Translations under genes and position numbers: made by a program
Assembly: GCA_903858935.1 (NCBI GenBank)
Contig: CAIOKO010000085.1
Coordinates: forward strand, 20,761 to 84,760
Direction of reading: 5' to 3'
Length of the DNA stretch: 64,000 nt
DNA from: an uncultured Schlesneria sp.
GTDB lineage: Bacteria; Planctomycetota; Planctomycetia; Planctomycetales; Planctomycetaceae
In this document: piece after piece, positions 44,055 through 53,126 of the stretch
Numbering within the stretch: position 1 is the stretch's first letter
How the letters are laid out: every line of letters starts with the position of its first letter
Notes under the pieces: model-generated
Databases searched by the model: none
Told to the model about the DNA's origin: nothing
Seen by the model: only the letters and a program-made list of their open reading frames with translations

Positions 44055-45110
44055 CTAGGACAGATCATTCAGCAATTTGATCAGCGGAAGGAATATCGCG
44101 ATTGTTGTCATTCCAGCAAAACCCATCACAACGACTACGGCAAACGGCTCGAGGATCGTGCTGACGAGACCGGAGCTGATAGAACATCGCGCGGCATACA
44201 GGTCTGCCAGTCCGCGTAAGGCTTCGACAAATGTCGTTTCCGAACTGGCATGACGAAAGACCTGCCTTAACGAATTTGGTAACCCGGACAACATTGCAGC
44301 CTCATCCGGGGTCGAGCCATGCTCAACGTCATGAGCCATCATCAGACATTTTCGTTTGAGCCATCGATCATCGCTGGCGGCCCCGGCAAAACGTAATGCC
44401 TTCGAAAATGGCAGTTTCGCCTCGGTCAAAATCGCCAGAATTTGACAGAATTCCGAATAAGTCGCTAATCGAAAAACGGTCCCAAACAAAGGAATCGATG
44501 TCGCCCATCGTTGCATCAGTCCAGATCGACCAAGCAGCAAAAAGAGAACACACAGTGCAAACGGGATTAAGAAGATTGGTGTGCCGACGAAATGCCAGAA
44601 ATTGACGATGGAATCCGAAAATCGGATGAGCGCGAGCGTCAAACCGGGAAGTTCCGTGCCAAAGTCGTCAAAGATCCTTTTGAATTGGGGTATGATCGTC
44701 ACCAGAATGAATGAACAAATCATCGCGCAAAACAACGAAAGAAAAAGTGGATAGGCCAGCGACGTCCAAACCTCCCGCCGCAGCCACGAGGCGCGCTGGG
44801 ATTGTTCGACGCTGTATTGCATCACTGAATCGAGTTTGCCGGTTTCCAGTCCCGCCTCAACCAGTACCGCCATTGAATGTGGCAGATGAGTGTCCATATT
44901 CTGCATCGCATCAGCGAGCGGGGTTCCTTGCTCAAGACGTTCGCTCAGTAACATCAGCGCACGCCGAGTTCGTCCTGCTCGAGTTTGCTCGGCCAGCGCA
45001 CGCAGACCCGTTTCCAGCGGCAGCCCCGTACGAATCGCCTGGCTGATCTGGCCTGCCACGACCGGAGAATTCGCTTTACCCCGGCTGATTGCGTCATCGT
45101 TGTTCAACAC
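44055..45110 (-). CDS. GspF/PilC-type platform protein
   Basis: A 351-residue GspF/PilC protein, standard length. T2SF domain one holds GLPLETGLRALAEQTRAGRTRRAL and VEAGLETGKLDSVMQYSVEQ; the second repeats the pattern (KLPFSKALRFAGAAS). Three membrane helices are visible (about 108-130, 155-180 and the C-terminal FAVVVVMGFAGMTTIAIFLPL). It ends with LPLIKLLNDLS, like its downstream paralogue, pointing to an old tandem duplication. It heads the operon; no GspE-type ATPase or secretin is seen in the window. Confidence 0.92.
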   Translation of the reverse strand: MLNNDDAISRGKANSPVVAGQISQAIRTGLPLETGLRALAEQTRAGRTRRALMLLSERLEQGTPLADAMQNMDTHLPHSMAVLVEAGLETGKLDSVMQYSVEQSQRASWLRREVWTSLAYPLFLSLFCAMICSFILVTIIPQFKRIFDDFGTELPGLTLALIRFSDSIVNFWHFVGTPIFLIPFALCVLFLLLGRSGLMQRWATSIPLFGTVFRLATYSEFCQILAILTEAKLPFSKALRFAGAASDDRWLKRKCLMMAHDVEHGSTPDEAAMLSGLPNSLRQVFRHASSETTFVEALRGLADLYAARCSISSGLVSTILEPFAVVVVMGFAGMTTIAIFLPLIKLLNDLS

Positions 45111-45143
45111 GAAATATCCTTCAGATCATTTGTTTCTTGTGAA

Positions 45144-46628
45144 CTAAGCTGACCAACCTGTTCCCCTCTCAAATGGAAACATCGGCTGACGACGATTTCG
45201 ATAAGGAAGTTGAGTCATGTCTGCCACGGTGACACCGCGAGTATTGACTCGCAGAATACTCGGGCAGACCGAACGGTATGCCGCCAACGGTGCGTTCACA
45301 CCCTTTGCCACGATGATTTGAAATTGCTTCGGGTCCAGCCCGAACGTCGTAAGCTGCTTTAAGCTGAATGGAAGTGATCGTTTTGAGGTGACCATCACTG
45401 TCAGTCCGTTTTGCGTCGAAAGGATTGCAGTCCGCCCTTGATCGAACTCTGTGAATCCACCATGTCGAACTTCGTTTTCCGAATAACGCCCGTCTTCCAA
45501 TTGTCGAACCGTGAATTCGGCTTCGAGTGGCGGGCCATGCAGCTCGTCCGTCTGTCCACCGATAGAAAATCTTGCCGTCTTTCCCACCCCGATTGTTTCA
45601 GCCGCCTGAACTGCTGCCGCGTCATCAATACAGACAAATGCCGGGCCGATCCCCGTTCGATACAGCTCGCGAGCCAGCCATGTCCCATCTCCGGGTGAAC
45701 CTCCGCCCACATTGTCACCCATATCGAGCATGCATACAGGTCCCGCCAGTCCTGCCGCTTGTGCGACGGCATCTTCGACCGACAGAAATGTCCCTGCCAA
45801 ACCCTCCCGCAGATTCCACATTTCCTGCCCAAGTCCGTTGGCCAGCGATTGAGCCAATTCGAGATTTCCATCAGTGACAACAAGTGACGAAGACCCCATT
45901 TCGGAGACGTCCGCATAGGGAAAGCCGAACATCAAACTCGCCGCAAGAACTCCTTCACGGCCTCGGACCGCATCGAAGCGTTCTGCAAGATCATTGCAAG
46001 GTGATTCCGAGGTGCATTGACGTTCAATGTTGATTGCCATGGGCGGGTAACAAGCGGCCTGCACCGGACAGATCTCGCCCTTCAATGTTCGAATCATTAA
46101 TTCAGCCGCTTCAATACCCCGATTCTCCTGATCCACATGAGGGTTTGTCCGATAGCTGACCAGCGCATCTGTCGCTGCAACCATTTCAGCCGACAGATTC
46201 CCGTGCGGATCGAGTGTCCCGATAATCGGCATCTTCGGCCCGACAACCGATCGAACTTTTGATAGCCAGGCTCCATCTGCATCGGGAAACAACCGGGAAA
46301 CCGTAGCGCCATGAGGCGCGACGAGAAGTCCATCTAATTGTCCGGCGGAATTCAGCTGCTCGAGCATCATCCGTAACAGCGTTTCGAACGCTTCAGGTTC
46401 AATCGTTCCAAACGGCAATGCTCGAGCCGCAAACAGCGGAACAGCTTCGAACCCTGCCTTGCGCATTCCATCAAAAAAACCGCGAATTTCGTGATGTGCG
46501 CTGGCAAATCGAGTTCGAACTTCTTCGCCGACCAACAACATATCCTGCTGGAAATGTCCCAACGTCGTCGTCCCAGGAAGGAACGTGTTCGACTCTTGAA
46601 TCAGTGCAAGTATGCCGATACGAGGCAT
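45144..46628 (-). CDS. M81-family metallopeptidase (MlrC-like)
   Basis: A 494-residue protein of the M81/microcystinase MlrC family. RIGILALIQESNTFLPGTT is the characteristic start, GLLVAPHGATVS follows, and metal ligands lie in GTLDPHGNLS and SYRTNPHVDQENRG. The second half has MLDMGDNVGGGSPGDGT, typical of the C-terminal domain. MlrC-type enzymes cut peptides left after microcystin linearisation, but most family members have unknown substrates. It is divergent from a GntP-like permease, which suggests uptake and breakdown of one compound. It starts at the ATG nearest the conserved first strand. Confidence 0.88.
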   Translation of the reverse strand: MPRIGILALIQESNTFLPGTTTLGHFQQDMLLVGEEVRTRFASAHHEIRGFFDGMRKAGFEAVPLFAARALPFGTIEPEAFETLLRMMLEQLNSAGQLDGLLVAPHGATVSRLFPDADGAWLSKVRSVVGPKMPIIGTLDPHGNLSAEMVAATDALVSYRTNPHVDQENRGIEAAELMIRTLKGEICPVQAACYPPMAINIERQCTSESPCNDLAERFDAVRGREGVLAASLMFGFPYADVSEMGSSSLVVTDGNLELAQSLANGLGQEMWNLREGLAGTFLSVEDAVAQAAGLAGPVCMLDMGDNVGGGSPGDGTWLARELYRTGIGPAFVCIDDAAAVQAAETIGVGKTARFSIGGQTDELHGPPLEAEFTVRQLEDGRYSENEVRHGGFTEFDQGRTAILSTQNGLTVMVTSKRSLPFSLKQLTTFGLDPKQFQIIVAKGVNAPLAAYRSVCPSILRVNTRGVTVADMTQLPYRNRRQPMFPFERGTGWSA

Positions 46629-47022
46629 GGTGAATCTTCAGTAAACAGGGGTCGTGAATCAATACCCGACGGGAGCTCCGCCTGCCTGATTGCTGCCAGG
46701 CGATGAACTAAAGACAGTATGCCTGAGTTTGGGCGGAAAAGGAAGTGTCTAAAAACCGAATTTGAGGGAATTTTCTGGGAAACCGGCCTGAAATTCGTCG
46801 CTTGTGGGGTGAAATCCATTCAGGCGATCATCACCAATCAAGAAAACTTTGCGTCCATGTGATGACCCTTAGGTGATCTGATAGGATCGAACATGTCGAA
46901 TCAGAAAGTAAGCAGCGACGACAGAATGACTCGCCGACTTTAACGTGGCTGGGTTTTATCGATTGGCTGCCTTTCGGTCGTTGTTTTGTCCGATGTGACC
47001 TGTCCGTCAAGTGCCGTTATCT
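46629..47022. other. Divergent intergenic region between the M81 gene and the permease
   Basis: About 394 bases. It probably carries both promoters. I see no RNA gene or strong repeat; short frames read through here overlap the M81 start and have no recognisable content. Confidence 0.45.
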
Positions 47023-48429
47023 ATGCTGCATGACATTTATCATCTGTCGATTCTAACCGGCTGCATGGCGTTGATGATGACGCTAGTCATTCGGGGCAAG
47101 AGCATTTTCGTCGTCGCTCCGCTGTGTGCCCTGATTGCGGTGACATTAAGTGGCGCTGACCCCGTCGTGCAGATGAATGAAGCCTATATGACCGGATTCG
47201 CGGATTATGTGAAGCGATTCTATCTCATCTTTGCGCTCGGAGCCGTCTTCGGAAAAATCATGGACGAATCAGGTGCCGCCGTGTCGATCGCTAGCACTGT
47301 CGGTCTACGGTTGGGAAAGGACCGAGCCTGTCTGGCGGTCGTTTTGGCATCCGCAGTATTGACGTATGGCGGTGTTTCGTTGTTCGTTGTCGGGTTCTCT
47401 GTGTACCCGCTTGCCGTGCATCTGTTCCGTTCGGCGAATCTTCCTCGTCGGTTTATCCCCGCAGCAATTGCCTTCGGATCGATTACTTTCACAATGACAT
47501 CGGCAGGCTCACCAGAAATCCAGAACTTGATTCCGATCAAATACCTCGTGGATTCGACAACGGGTCAGTCATTGACTGACGCGCGAGCGGGATGGCCCGT
47601 AAGTTTGATCGTCGCACTGCTGATGTTCGTGTTTGGACAGAGGTACCTCGATCTTGCAATTCTGCGCGACATCAAGTCAGGTGGGGGCTTTGAAGCGCGC
47701 AATTCTGACCGAGTTCAAACAACTGATGCTGCGGGGCCTCAATTTCTCGTCGCGCTCTTGCCGCTAATCGTTACCGTCCTCGCACTCAACCTGCTTCCTT
47801 CCGTTTGTCATTCATTCGCGTCAACGTCCCTTTCGTCGGAACGCACCCCGATATTGCATGCGATCTTCAGTCAAGTTCCTGAAGATGGAACACTGGCGAT
47901 CTTTCTGGGAGTCATCACCGGGACCCTCGTAATGCGACGGAGATTAAATGACATCTGGAAGTGCTTTGGTGACGGCTTTTTCAATGGATTGCTGGCCGTC
48001 GGGTCAACGAGTGCGGTCGTCGGATTCGGAGCCGCAATAAAAACACTCCCCGCGTTTCAACTTATCGTGAACGGGGTCACAAAAATACCTGGCGATCCAT
48101 TGATTGGTGCGGCCATCGCCGTGGCCGTCATCGCCGCGATTGCTGGATCCGCATCCGGCGGACAGGCAATTGCTCTGCCAGTCATCAAGCCGATCTACGT
48201 CGATCAACTTGGAGTTGCTCCGCGTGCATTGCACCGGATCGTGGCGATTTCGTCAGGGACGTTAGATTCACTTCCCGCGAATGGTTACGTCGTGATGTTA
48301 ATTCATAACATTTGCGGAGAGACTCATTCCCGTGCCTATGGTCCGATCTTCGTAACGACGGTACTGATTCCCGCTTTTGGAACAGCCCTTGCCATCGCCC
48401 TCTTCAAGTGCTTTCCGCAATGGGGATAA
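47023..48429 (+). CDS. GntP/CitMHS-like permease
   Basis: A ~468-residue integral membrane protein with about twelve helices. LIFALGAVFGKIMDESGAA, the GGVSLFVVGFSVYPLA helix, FTMTSAGSPEIQN and AGSASGGQAIALPVIKP resemble the ion-transporter superfamily, closest to the gluconate:H+ symporter GntP group. It would import an organic acid or related anion with protons. A GTG at 47011 could add four residues; ATG 47023 is used, although neither has a strong ribosome site. Divergent from the M81 peptidase gene. Confidence 0.8.
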   Translation: MLHDIYHLSILTGCMALMMTLVIRGKSIFVVAPLCALIAVTLSGADPVVQMNEAYMTGFADYVKRFYLIFALGAVFGKIMDESGAAVSIASTVGLRLGKDRACLAVVLASAVLTYGGVSLFVVGFSVYPLAVHLFRSANLPRRFIPAAIAFGSITFTMTSAGSPEIQNLIPIKYLVDSTTGQSLTDARAGWPVSLIVALLMFVFGQRYLDLAILRDIKSGGGFEARNSDRVQTTDAAGPQFLVALLPLIVTVLALNLLPSVCHSFASTSLSSERTPILHAIFSQVPEDGTLAIFLGVITGTLVMRRRLNDIWKCFGDGFFNGLLAVGSTSAVVGFGAAIKTLPAFQLIVNGVTKIPGDPLIGAAIAVAVIAAIAGSASGGQAIALPVIKPIYVDQLGVAPRALHRIVAISSGTLDSLPANGYVVMLIHNICGETHSRAYGPIFVTTVLIPAFGTALAIALFKCFPQWG

Positions 48430-48434
48430 CGGCT

Positions 48435-51116
48435 CTATTTTTCGAGGTGAGGCAGCTTTTTCATCGGAGCACCAGCTGCATACCCGTCGCTCGCACCTTT
48501 GACGGCGGGGTTCGATTCAGCCGACAAGGCCACATCATCGGGAGTCAGGCTCGAAAACGATTTGTCAGGCGTTTTCACGACTTTCAGGTTGATCGACTGG
48601 ACTCCTTCATAAGTCCGTGAGAACGACTTCCACTGGCTTTGTTCAAATGGAGGAAAGTTACCCGTCAATTGCGATGTTGAAATATCAACAAATGTTTCGA
48701 TGTTGTTGTAAAAGTTGAGATCGCCTTTCCATGAGAATGACTGTTCAAAATCCATGAACTCAGCCAGTCCCCGCATGGAAATCAACGGTCGATTAGGTCC
48801 GCATGAAATGACGTTATTTCGCGCGTCAACGAAAATCGGCGGTAATTTCTCGGTTAATCCTCCCATTCCTTCTACAGAAAGCAGGCTTTGACCAAGCAGA
48901 CACGTCACGTGTTCCAGACCCAGCGAAATACTCTCTTTCTCCATTCCGACAGGGCTCATAACAAGCTTGAGTTGCAAAAGATTGCCATCCACCCCAACCG
49001 CCGAATCCTTCAATTCAAACCTTGCCGGGACGGGGTCGCGCAGCACAATGAAATCACATACCCCTCGCACGAAGCTCTCGGTTAACAACAGTTCGGGTGG
49101 AATCACGGGCATCCCGTTCTTTCTCAGTCCCATGCCGTCAAGCCCCTGACCGACTGGGGCCCGTTGTTCGACAACACAAGCCGCCTTGTTATGAGGGTTC
49201 GTGACAGTGATGGTCACTCCCTTCAATTGCACTTTTTCTGGCCGTTCGAGTGAGAACAATGCCCATCGATCAGAACTCACCCGGTTGGGGACAACCATCA
49301 CCAGATCGACATTGACGAATTCGAGCAATCCACCGGCCACAGTGATCATGTGCGGCTGTGCCCCGTCGGCAGCAAACTCGTTTGGTGCAAACAGGATTGT
49401 CGGTCGATAACCCTCGGCAGCGCGAATGATCAGCTTTTTGTTGGGTAATCGGATCGGACGCTCGGCTTCACGAATTCCGTTATAGCGCAGTTCAATCGTA
49501 CTGCCGACTTCGGCAGCTTCTGTGCAAGCTGCTTCCAGACTCGCATAAGACTTACCATTTTTAATCTGAATTGCAGGGATCGAGTCTCCCGGTGGCGGCG
49601 CGATTTTCTCAGATGTCAGAGAGGGCTTTGGCCTCTCGAGCGTTGCTGGGCTCTCTGGTGTGCCTGTCACATTTATTGCTGACGTCGGTGTCGGTACGAA
49701 ACTGATTGCTCCCTGTTCCGAACTGCCGATTGAAGGTTTCTGATTCAAAAAATCCTTCGGAATCACAGAAATCTTCGGATCATCAGCCGGTCGGGATGAC
49801 GCTTCAAGCGGGATTGATTTCTGAGTTGCCGTAGACGCCGAACGTTCCAGTTCACCAGTATCAAGCGTGAATGGGTCCGGCTGAGTCCGTTTACCAGCGA
49901 CGCTCTCACGTGGAAAAACGATCCGGGAAAAGTCAGGGTAAAACTGCACCCCCGCCACAAGCAGGCATAAGGCACATGTCGTTGCGACCCATCCAAAATT
50001 GCTTTGCCAGAATGGCGGTTTGAATCGAGTCGCCGTCAGCCAGACCTGACCATCGATCGGTACGGCTCCCGCGCCAAGGCTCCGTGCCACGATCAACAAG
50101 TCTCTGAGCAAATCACCTGGCGTGGCATAGCGCCGCGCCGGCAAACTCGCCATCATTTTACGGACCACATGTGACAACATGGGAGTCACGCGCCGGTTCT
50201 TTTTCGCCGGATCAGGTGGATCTTTATCCTGATGATCCAATAGTTTTTGAAGGGCCGTCCCCTCGGGATAAGGGGGCTCGCCAGTCAACATGTGATAGAG
50301 CGTGCAACCGAGTGAATAAATGTCGCTGCGAACGTCGACACTATGCGGATCACGTGCTTGTTCGGGCGAAATATAGTCGAACGTACCAAGCGTCGTTCCA
50401 GGAATTGTCAGTTCAAAAGATGACTCGAGCGTCGTTTTCCTCGCCAGTCCCAAGTCCACAAGCTTTGCACGACCAAAGGGAGTAATCAAAACATTTGACG
50501 GCTTGATGTCTCGGTGGATCACTCCGGCACTGGAGGTATGGTTCAAAGCGGCTGTCAACTGAATGGCATAGTTGACCGCCTCGGCAGGTTCAAGCCAGCC
50601 CTTCGATCGGATCAAATCTCGAAGATTCTGACCAGGAACATATTCGTAAGCGATGTAGTAAAGTCCGGACTCTTCGCCGGAATAGAAGACCCGGGCGATA
50701 TTGTCGTGATCGAGTCTTGCTGCCGCCTGAGCTTCGTTCTGAAACCGTTGAACCGATGTTTGATCAAGCGAAAGCGACGGAGCGAGCACCTTTAACGCAA
50801 CGTCCCGTTTCAGGCGTTCGTCTGATGCAAGGAATACGCTACCCATCCCCCCGACACCGATCCGTTTCTGGATCGTAAAGTGGCCAATCGTAATCCCGGC
50901 AACATTTTCCGCGTCGTGTGTGGTCGGGAACAGGCGAGGAACAAAATCGTTTCCGTTCGTGGAAATTTCACCGGAAAGCCCGGTCGATGGCATCACCCGT
51001 GGGTTTGTGATCACCGTTTCTGGACCGGCACCTTTACCGCTGCGCCACAAATAACCAAAACCTGATCCGGTACCGCTACCGGATTCAGACTTCGGTTGAT
51101 TCAGGCTGCTGGACAT
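48435..51116 (-). CDS. Transmembrane Ser/Thr protein kinase with beta-helix-like sensor
   Basis: An 893-residue PknB-type kinase. A Ser/Gly-rich N-terminus of ~75 residues precedes the kinase domain (about 78-345): glycine loop RIGVGGMGSVF, Lys109 in ALKVL, HRDIKPSN with catalytic Asp, metal motif DLG instead of DFG, and SPEQARD. A membrane helix follows (about 370-392, WVATTCALCLLVAGVQF). The ~500-residue outer part has a Pro/Ser-rich linker and a right-handed-beta-helix-like region of repeated valine/leucine strands (about 530-800, EFVNVDLVMVVPN, VQLKGVTITVTN). It senses something outside and phosphorylates inside. ATG 51116 is used; a TTG at 51128 is possible. Confidence 0.87.
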   Translation of the reverse strand: MSSSLNQPKSESGSGTGSGFGYLWRSGKGAGPETVITNPRVMPSTGLSGEISTNGNDFVPRLFPTTHDAENVAGITIGHFTIQKRIGVGGMGSVFLASDERLKRDVALKVLAPSLSLDQTSVQRFQNEAQAAARLDHDNIARVFYSGEESGLYYIAYEYVPGQNLRDLIRSKGWLEPAEAVNYAIQLTAALNHTSSAGVIHRDIKPSNVLITPFGRAKLVDLGLARKTTLESSFELTIPGTTLGTFDYISPEQARDPHSVDVRSDIYSLGCTLYHMLTGEPPYPEGTALQKLLDHQDKDPPDPAKKNRRVTPMLSHVVRKMMASLPARRYATPGDLLRDLLIVARSLGAGAVPIDGQVWLTATRFKPPFWQSNFGWVATTCALCLLVAGVQFYPDFSRIVFPRESVAGKRTQPDPFTLDTGELERSASTATQKSIPLEASSRPADDPKISVIPKDFLNQKPSIGSSEQGAISFVPTPTSAINVTGTPESPATLERPKPSLTSEKIAPPPGDSIPAIQIKNGKSYASLEAACTEAAEVGSTIELRYNGIREAERPIRLPNKKLIIRAAEGYRPTILFAPNEFAADGAQPHMITVAGGLLEFVNVDLVMVVPNRVSSDRWALFSLERPEKVQLKGVTITVTNPHNKAACVVEQRAPVGQGLDGMGLRKNGMPVIPPELLLTESFVRGVCDFIVLRDPVPARFELKDSAVGVDGNLLQLKLVMSPVGMEKESISLGLEHVTCLLGQSLLSVEGMGGLTEKLPPIFVDARNNVISCGPNRPLISMRGLAEFMDFEQSFSWKGDLNFYNNIETFVDISTSQLTGNFPPFEQSQWKSFSRTYEGVQSINLKVVKTPDKSFSSLTPDDVALSAESNPAVKGASDGYAAGAPMKKLPHLEK

Positions 51117-51431
51117 GGCGCCCGCCAAGGAAAAAATTCGTGATATTCGTTAAAAAAGTGAATCTCAAAAACTTCGACGTGATTCTCATCAAAAGCCGCC
51201 AAAAGCGATCCGCCAGGAGTTCCCACGGCATGAACCCAAGAAGCTTTGGCGACACTTACAAAGTCAATTTTCTCAAGAGGGGACGCGAGGATCCAACTTC
51301 CGCTGAAGAAATTCAGCAATTCGACAAGCTTGAACGACGCTACTGGATCCAATGATCCTGCTTCATCATCTTAAAGGTGACACTTATTCTGACCATAGGG
51401 AATACCGAACTCGACTCAATTTGACGACGAA
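51117..51431. other. Gap upstream of the kinase gene
   Basis: About 315 bases. A minus-strand frame (51101-51352, 83 residues) overlaps the kinase start and has no recognisable motif; I do not call it a gene. The rest probably holds the kinase promoter. Confidence 0.4.
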
Positions 51432-51740
51432 TCAGCTGCTGATGCCTCGGTTTACCACTTCAGACACATCCTTTTGAATTGCGTTCAGGTATTTTTCCAA
51501 TGATTCGACCAAACCGCCGGTAAACCGGTCGCTTTCGACCACACCGGAAACATAGCTTCGAATTGTGACATCGGCAACCGGCGCAGCACCGGATGCTGGA
51601 TCAGGCTGGCGGCTTATCTTCTTAAGCTCATGAACTTTCGGTATAAATCCCTGCTCAAGATGCTCAGCCAGTTCACGGAGAACATGCTCGGCATCTCGCA
51701 GCTTTTCACGGAGCGTCAAGTTATCAATGGAGGAACTCAT
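51432..51740 (-). CDS. Small hypothetical protein, helical
   Basis: A 102-residue soluble protein. An N-terminal helix with heptad-like spacing (NLTLREKLRDAEHVLRELAEHLEQ) is followed by a Pro/Ala linker and a second helical part (GGLVESLEKYLNAIQKDVSEV). I recognise no family. It is read on the same strand as the kinase downstream and divergent from the phosphoesterase. Coding character and a clean ATG support it, though a partner or role cannot be named. Confidence 0.55.
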   Translation of the reverse strand: MSSSIDNLTLREKLRDAEHVLRELAEHLEQGFIPKVHELKKISRQPDPASGAAPVADVTIRSYVSGVVESDRFTGGLVESLEKYLNAIQKDVSEVVNRGISS

Positions 51741-51842
51741 GAAAGGTTCTTGTCAAACGAGTTCGATAGCGAAATGATGACCTATTAAACCGTTCCGTGA
51801 TGTCAATCGTCAAGACGGATTGGACATTCTGGAGAGCCGCCG

Positions 51843-52547
51843 ATGAAAATCCTCATTCTTGCCGATATTCATGCGAACTCGATTGCACTGCAGGCCATTC
51901 GGGAAACGTTCGATGCGTGCCTGTTTCTCGGTGATCTGGTCGAATATGGCGTCGATCCGATTCCCTGCATTGACTGGGTCAGAACACATGCAACCGGGGC
52001 GATACGTGGAAATCACGATCATTCCGTTGCTCAACGAGTCCCCCCGCCGTTCGGAACCGGTTTCCGCAAGCTGGCCGGGGCGACCCGACAACTCCATTGG
52101 AACATTCTTCGGCCATCACATCTGAAGTATCTGACTCAATTGCCCGTGACTCAGAACCTGGTGATCGATGGATTGCGTTTTCATCTGGTACACGCGACCC
52201 CGCGTGATCCCATGGATGAGTATCTTGCTGCTGACATTGAGGGCTGGCAAAGGCGGTTGACGAATTTCGATGTCGATTTCGTCTGTGTCGGACACACCCA
52301 CATTCCCTTTCATCTCGACCTGGGGACTTGCCAGGTCTTAAATCCAGGGAGTGTCGGGCAACCGCGTGACGGCGACCCGCGTGCCGCCTACGCGATCATC
52401 GAAAATGGCAAAGTCGAATTGAAGCGGATCGAATATGACGTCGAAGCAGCCGTCGCACAGTTACAGAATAGTGGCATGGACGAAGAACTGATCGACCTCG
52501 CTTCGAAAACGCTGCGGACGGGTGGTCGCCCTAAGGCAGCACCATAG
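51843..52547 (+). CDS. YfcE/MJ0936-type metallophosphoesterase
   Basis: A 234-residue calcineurin-like phosphoesterase. The metal ligands lie in ILADIHANS (Asp8, His10), LGDLVEYG, RGNHDHS, HATP and CVGHTHIPF. NPGSVGQPRDGDP is the family end motif. This set matches the YfcE/MJ0936-like class of small phosphodiesterases with two-metal sites. The C-terminal ~40 residues are a helical tail beyond the core. Cellular substrate unknown. ATG start at 51843 sits at the first strand. Confidence 0.9.
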   Translation: MKILILADIHANSIALQAIRETFDACLFLGDLVEYGVDPIPCIDWVRTHATGAIRGNHDHSVAQRVPPPFGTGFRKLAGATRQLHWNILRPSHLKYLTQLPVTQNLVIDGLRFHLVHATPRDPMDEYLAADIEGWQRRLTNFDVDFVCVGHTHIPFHLDLGTCQVLNPGSVGQPRDGDPRAAYAIIENGKVELKRIEYDVEAAVAQLQNSGMDEELIDLASKTLRTGGRPKAAP

Positions 52548-52662
52548 TGTCACCATTCGTTTCTTTGCGGAAGGGTGAGGCCGGCATTATGAAATGACCC
52601 GAAGATGAAATGATTACGTTAGTCGTGGCGCGGTGTTTTTGGTACGGAAACACTCAAAAAGA

Positions 52663-52768
52663 GTGCCACGGCTTTACCGACTTCGGTAAGGCCGTGCTCT
52701 TCGAACCTGTTTTCGCCCAATGAAGACACGGCTTTGTCAAAGACTCCAGCGAGGCTTTGTCTCAGACC
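52663..52768. repeat. Two-hairpin dispersed repeat, copy 3
   Basis: CACGGCTTTACCG (52667-52679) and CGGTAAGGCCGTG (52684-52696) form a 13-bp stem with one G-T pair and loop ACTT, followed by CTCTTCG and, 58 bases from the GTGCCAC start, by TGAAGACACGGCTTTG. The phrases and spacing match copy 1 at 698-797, although the stem bases differ in a way that keeps pairing. Confidence 0.65.
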
Positions 52769-52948
52769 CAAGTAGCCATCATCGGTCCGCGTGATGAGCA
52801 TTGTTCGAGAACATGCCAAATTTCAATCCGCATGGTCTCAAATCAGAAATTCAAACGGAATATCCGTCCCGATGCCTCGGCAACGTTTGAATCGTTTCCG
52901 ACGCATGCTCATCACGCGGAGCGATGATGGCCACTTTGGAAGAAATCC

Positions 52949-52977
52949 TGAGACTTGACTCAATGAGTCAAGTCTCA
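52949..52977. terminator. Perfect 14-bp inverted repeat, possible pckA terminator
   Basis: TGAGACTTGACTCA, one base (A), then TGAGTCAAGTCTCA. On the minus strand it lies 150 bases after the pckA stop and is followed by GGATTTCTTCC, a weak T-run. It could end the pckA transcript or act as an operator-like site. Confidence 0.45.
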
Positions 52978-53126
52978 GACCAGAAGAAGTCCAAAACCTT
53001 GGTATCCCGCAATTCGATTAGTATTTCACTAACAAGGCGCGATAATCTTCCATCCACTTGCTTTGCCATTCCATCCGGCCAGGGCGAGGCTCCCATTGGT
53101 TTGCAGGCCGACCCCCGCCGTGACAA

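Larger units (their letters stand above)
52548..53126. other. Intergenic region with a repeat and a strong hairpin
   Basis: About 579 bases between the phosphoesterase and pckA ends. It contains copy 3 of the two-hairpin repeat (52663-52768) and a 29-base perfect palindrome (52949-52977). Frames in both directions here read through the repeat and are not supported as genes. Confidence 0.55.

Noticed and set aside
51101..51352. 83-residue minus-strand frame before the kinase
   Set aside because: Overlaps the kinase start, no motif; could be a leader but there is no support.
52619..52819. 66-residue minus-strand frame downstream of the phosphoesterase
   Set aside because: It runs straight through a dispersed hairpin repeat, so it is repeat-derived.
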